Below, piece after piece: positions 46,435 to 46,459 of a stretch of 46,459 nt of DNA. The stretch's first letter is position 1. Every line of letters starts with the position of its first letter. This stretch comes from Gammaproteobacteria bacterium (GTDB lineage: Bacteria > Pseudomonadota > Gammaproteobacteria > GRL18). The position numbers and the translations under genes are program-made. Below the pieces are notes generated by a model. That model had not been told where the DNA came from, ran no database searches, and saw nothing but the letters and a program-made list of their open reading frames with translations. The stretch is from positions 1 through 46,459 of the forward strand of contig JADGAU010000007.1 in the NCBI GenBank assembly GCA_015231865.1, in the 5' to 3' direction.

Positions 46435-46459
46435 CTTCTTTCTTCTTTTGATTAAATGA

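Overview
The window is AT-rich gammaproteobacterial chromosome. The clearest signs are the EF-P beta-lysylation set (epmB, efp, epmA), an ssrS-type 6S RNA next to ygfA, the fxsA-groES-groEL order, a dprA-smg-tsaC run, RapA, and an RpoN-type promoter in front of a flagellar rod/hook operon. The cell is motile and Gram-negative (BtuB receptor, FlgH L-ring, lipoproteins, DsbD). A giant pyruvate:ferredoxin oxidoreductase, an orphan RnfB-like ferredoxin and a SulP transporter would fit a sulfur-oxidiser-like or microaerophilic marine lineage. The genus cannot be fixed from the sequence alone.

Layout. 0-8 kb: 3' part of cutA, dsbD with a duplicated N-terminal domain, an unrecognised 552-aa gene with a possible PilZ-like end, epmB divergent from efp-epmA, then ppk2. 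8-13 kb: vitamin B12 uptake operon btuB-btuD-btuC-btuF on the minus strand under a cobalamin riboswitch. 13-14 kb: ygfA and 6S RNA. 14-19 kb (minus): two small envelope proteins, then the run LysM protein-dprA-smg-tsaC. 19-27 kb: malic enzyme divergent from an RnfB-like protein, a palindromic repeat element, a small secreted protein and the 1646-aa NifJ; together these suggest malate to pyruvate to acetyl-CoA plus reduced ferredoxin. 27-34 kb: DUF805-like membrane protein, a decayed reading frame, SulP transporter, RapA. 34-39.5 kb: flgBCDEFGH behind a sigma-54 site, interrupted between flgE and flgF by a striking compound heptamer tandem repeat. 39.5-42 kb: fxsA, groES, groEL.

From the 3' end of groEL to the right edge the window looks like an integration hotspot. 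A 19-bp piece of the groEL end (42093-42111) is repeated exactly at 46151-46169. Each copy is followed by a related block of inverted GGYAAC hexamers. Between the copies lie a primase-helicase of the TOTE conflict-system type and a class II Fic protein, divergently transcribed around a 13-bp perfect inverted repeat. This small island, with tandem att-like sites in a chaperonin gene, is the best candidate for an undescribed mobile or defence system. The compound heptamer array inside the flagellar operon is the second. All claims rest on reading the sequence and the supplied ORF track; no database search was run.
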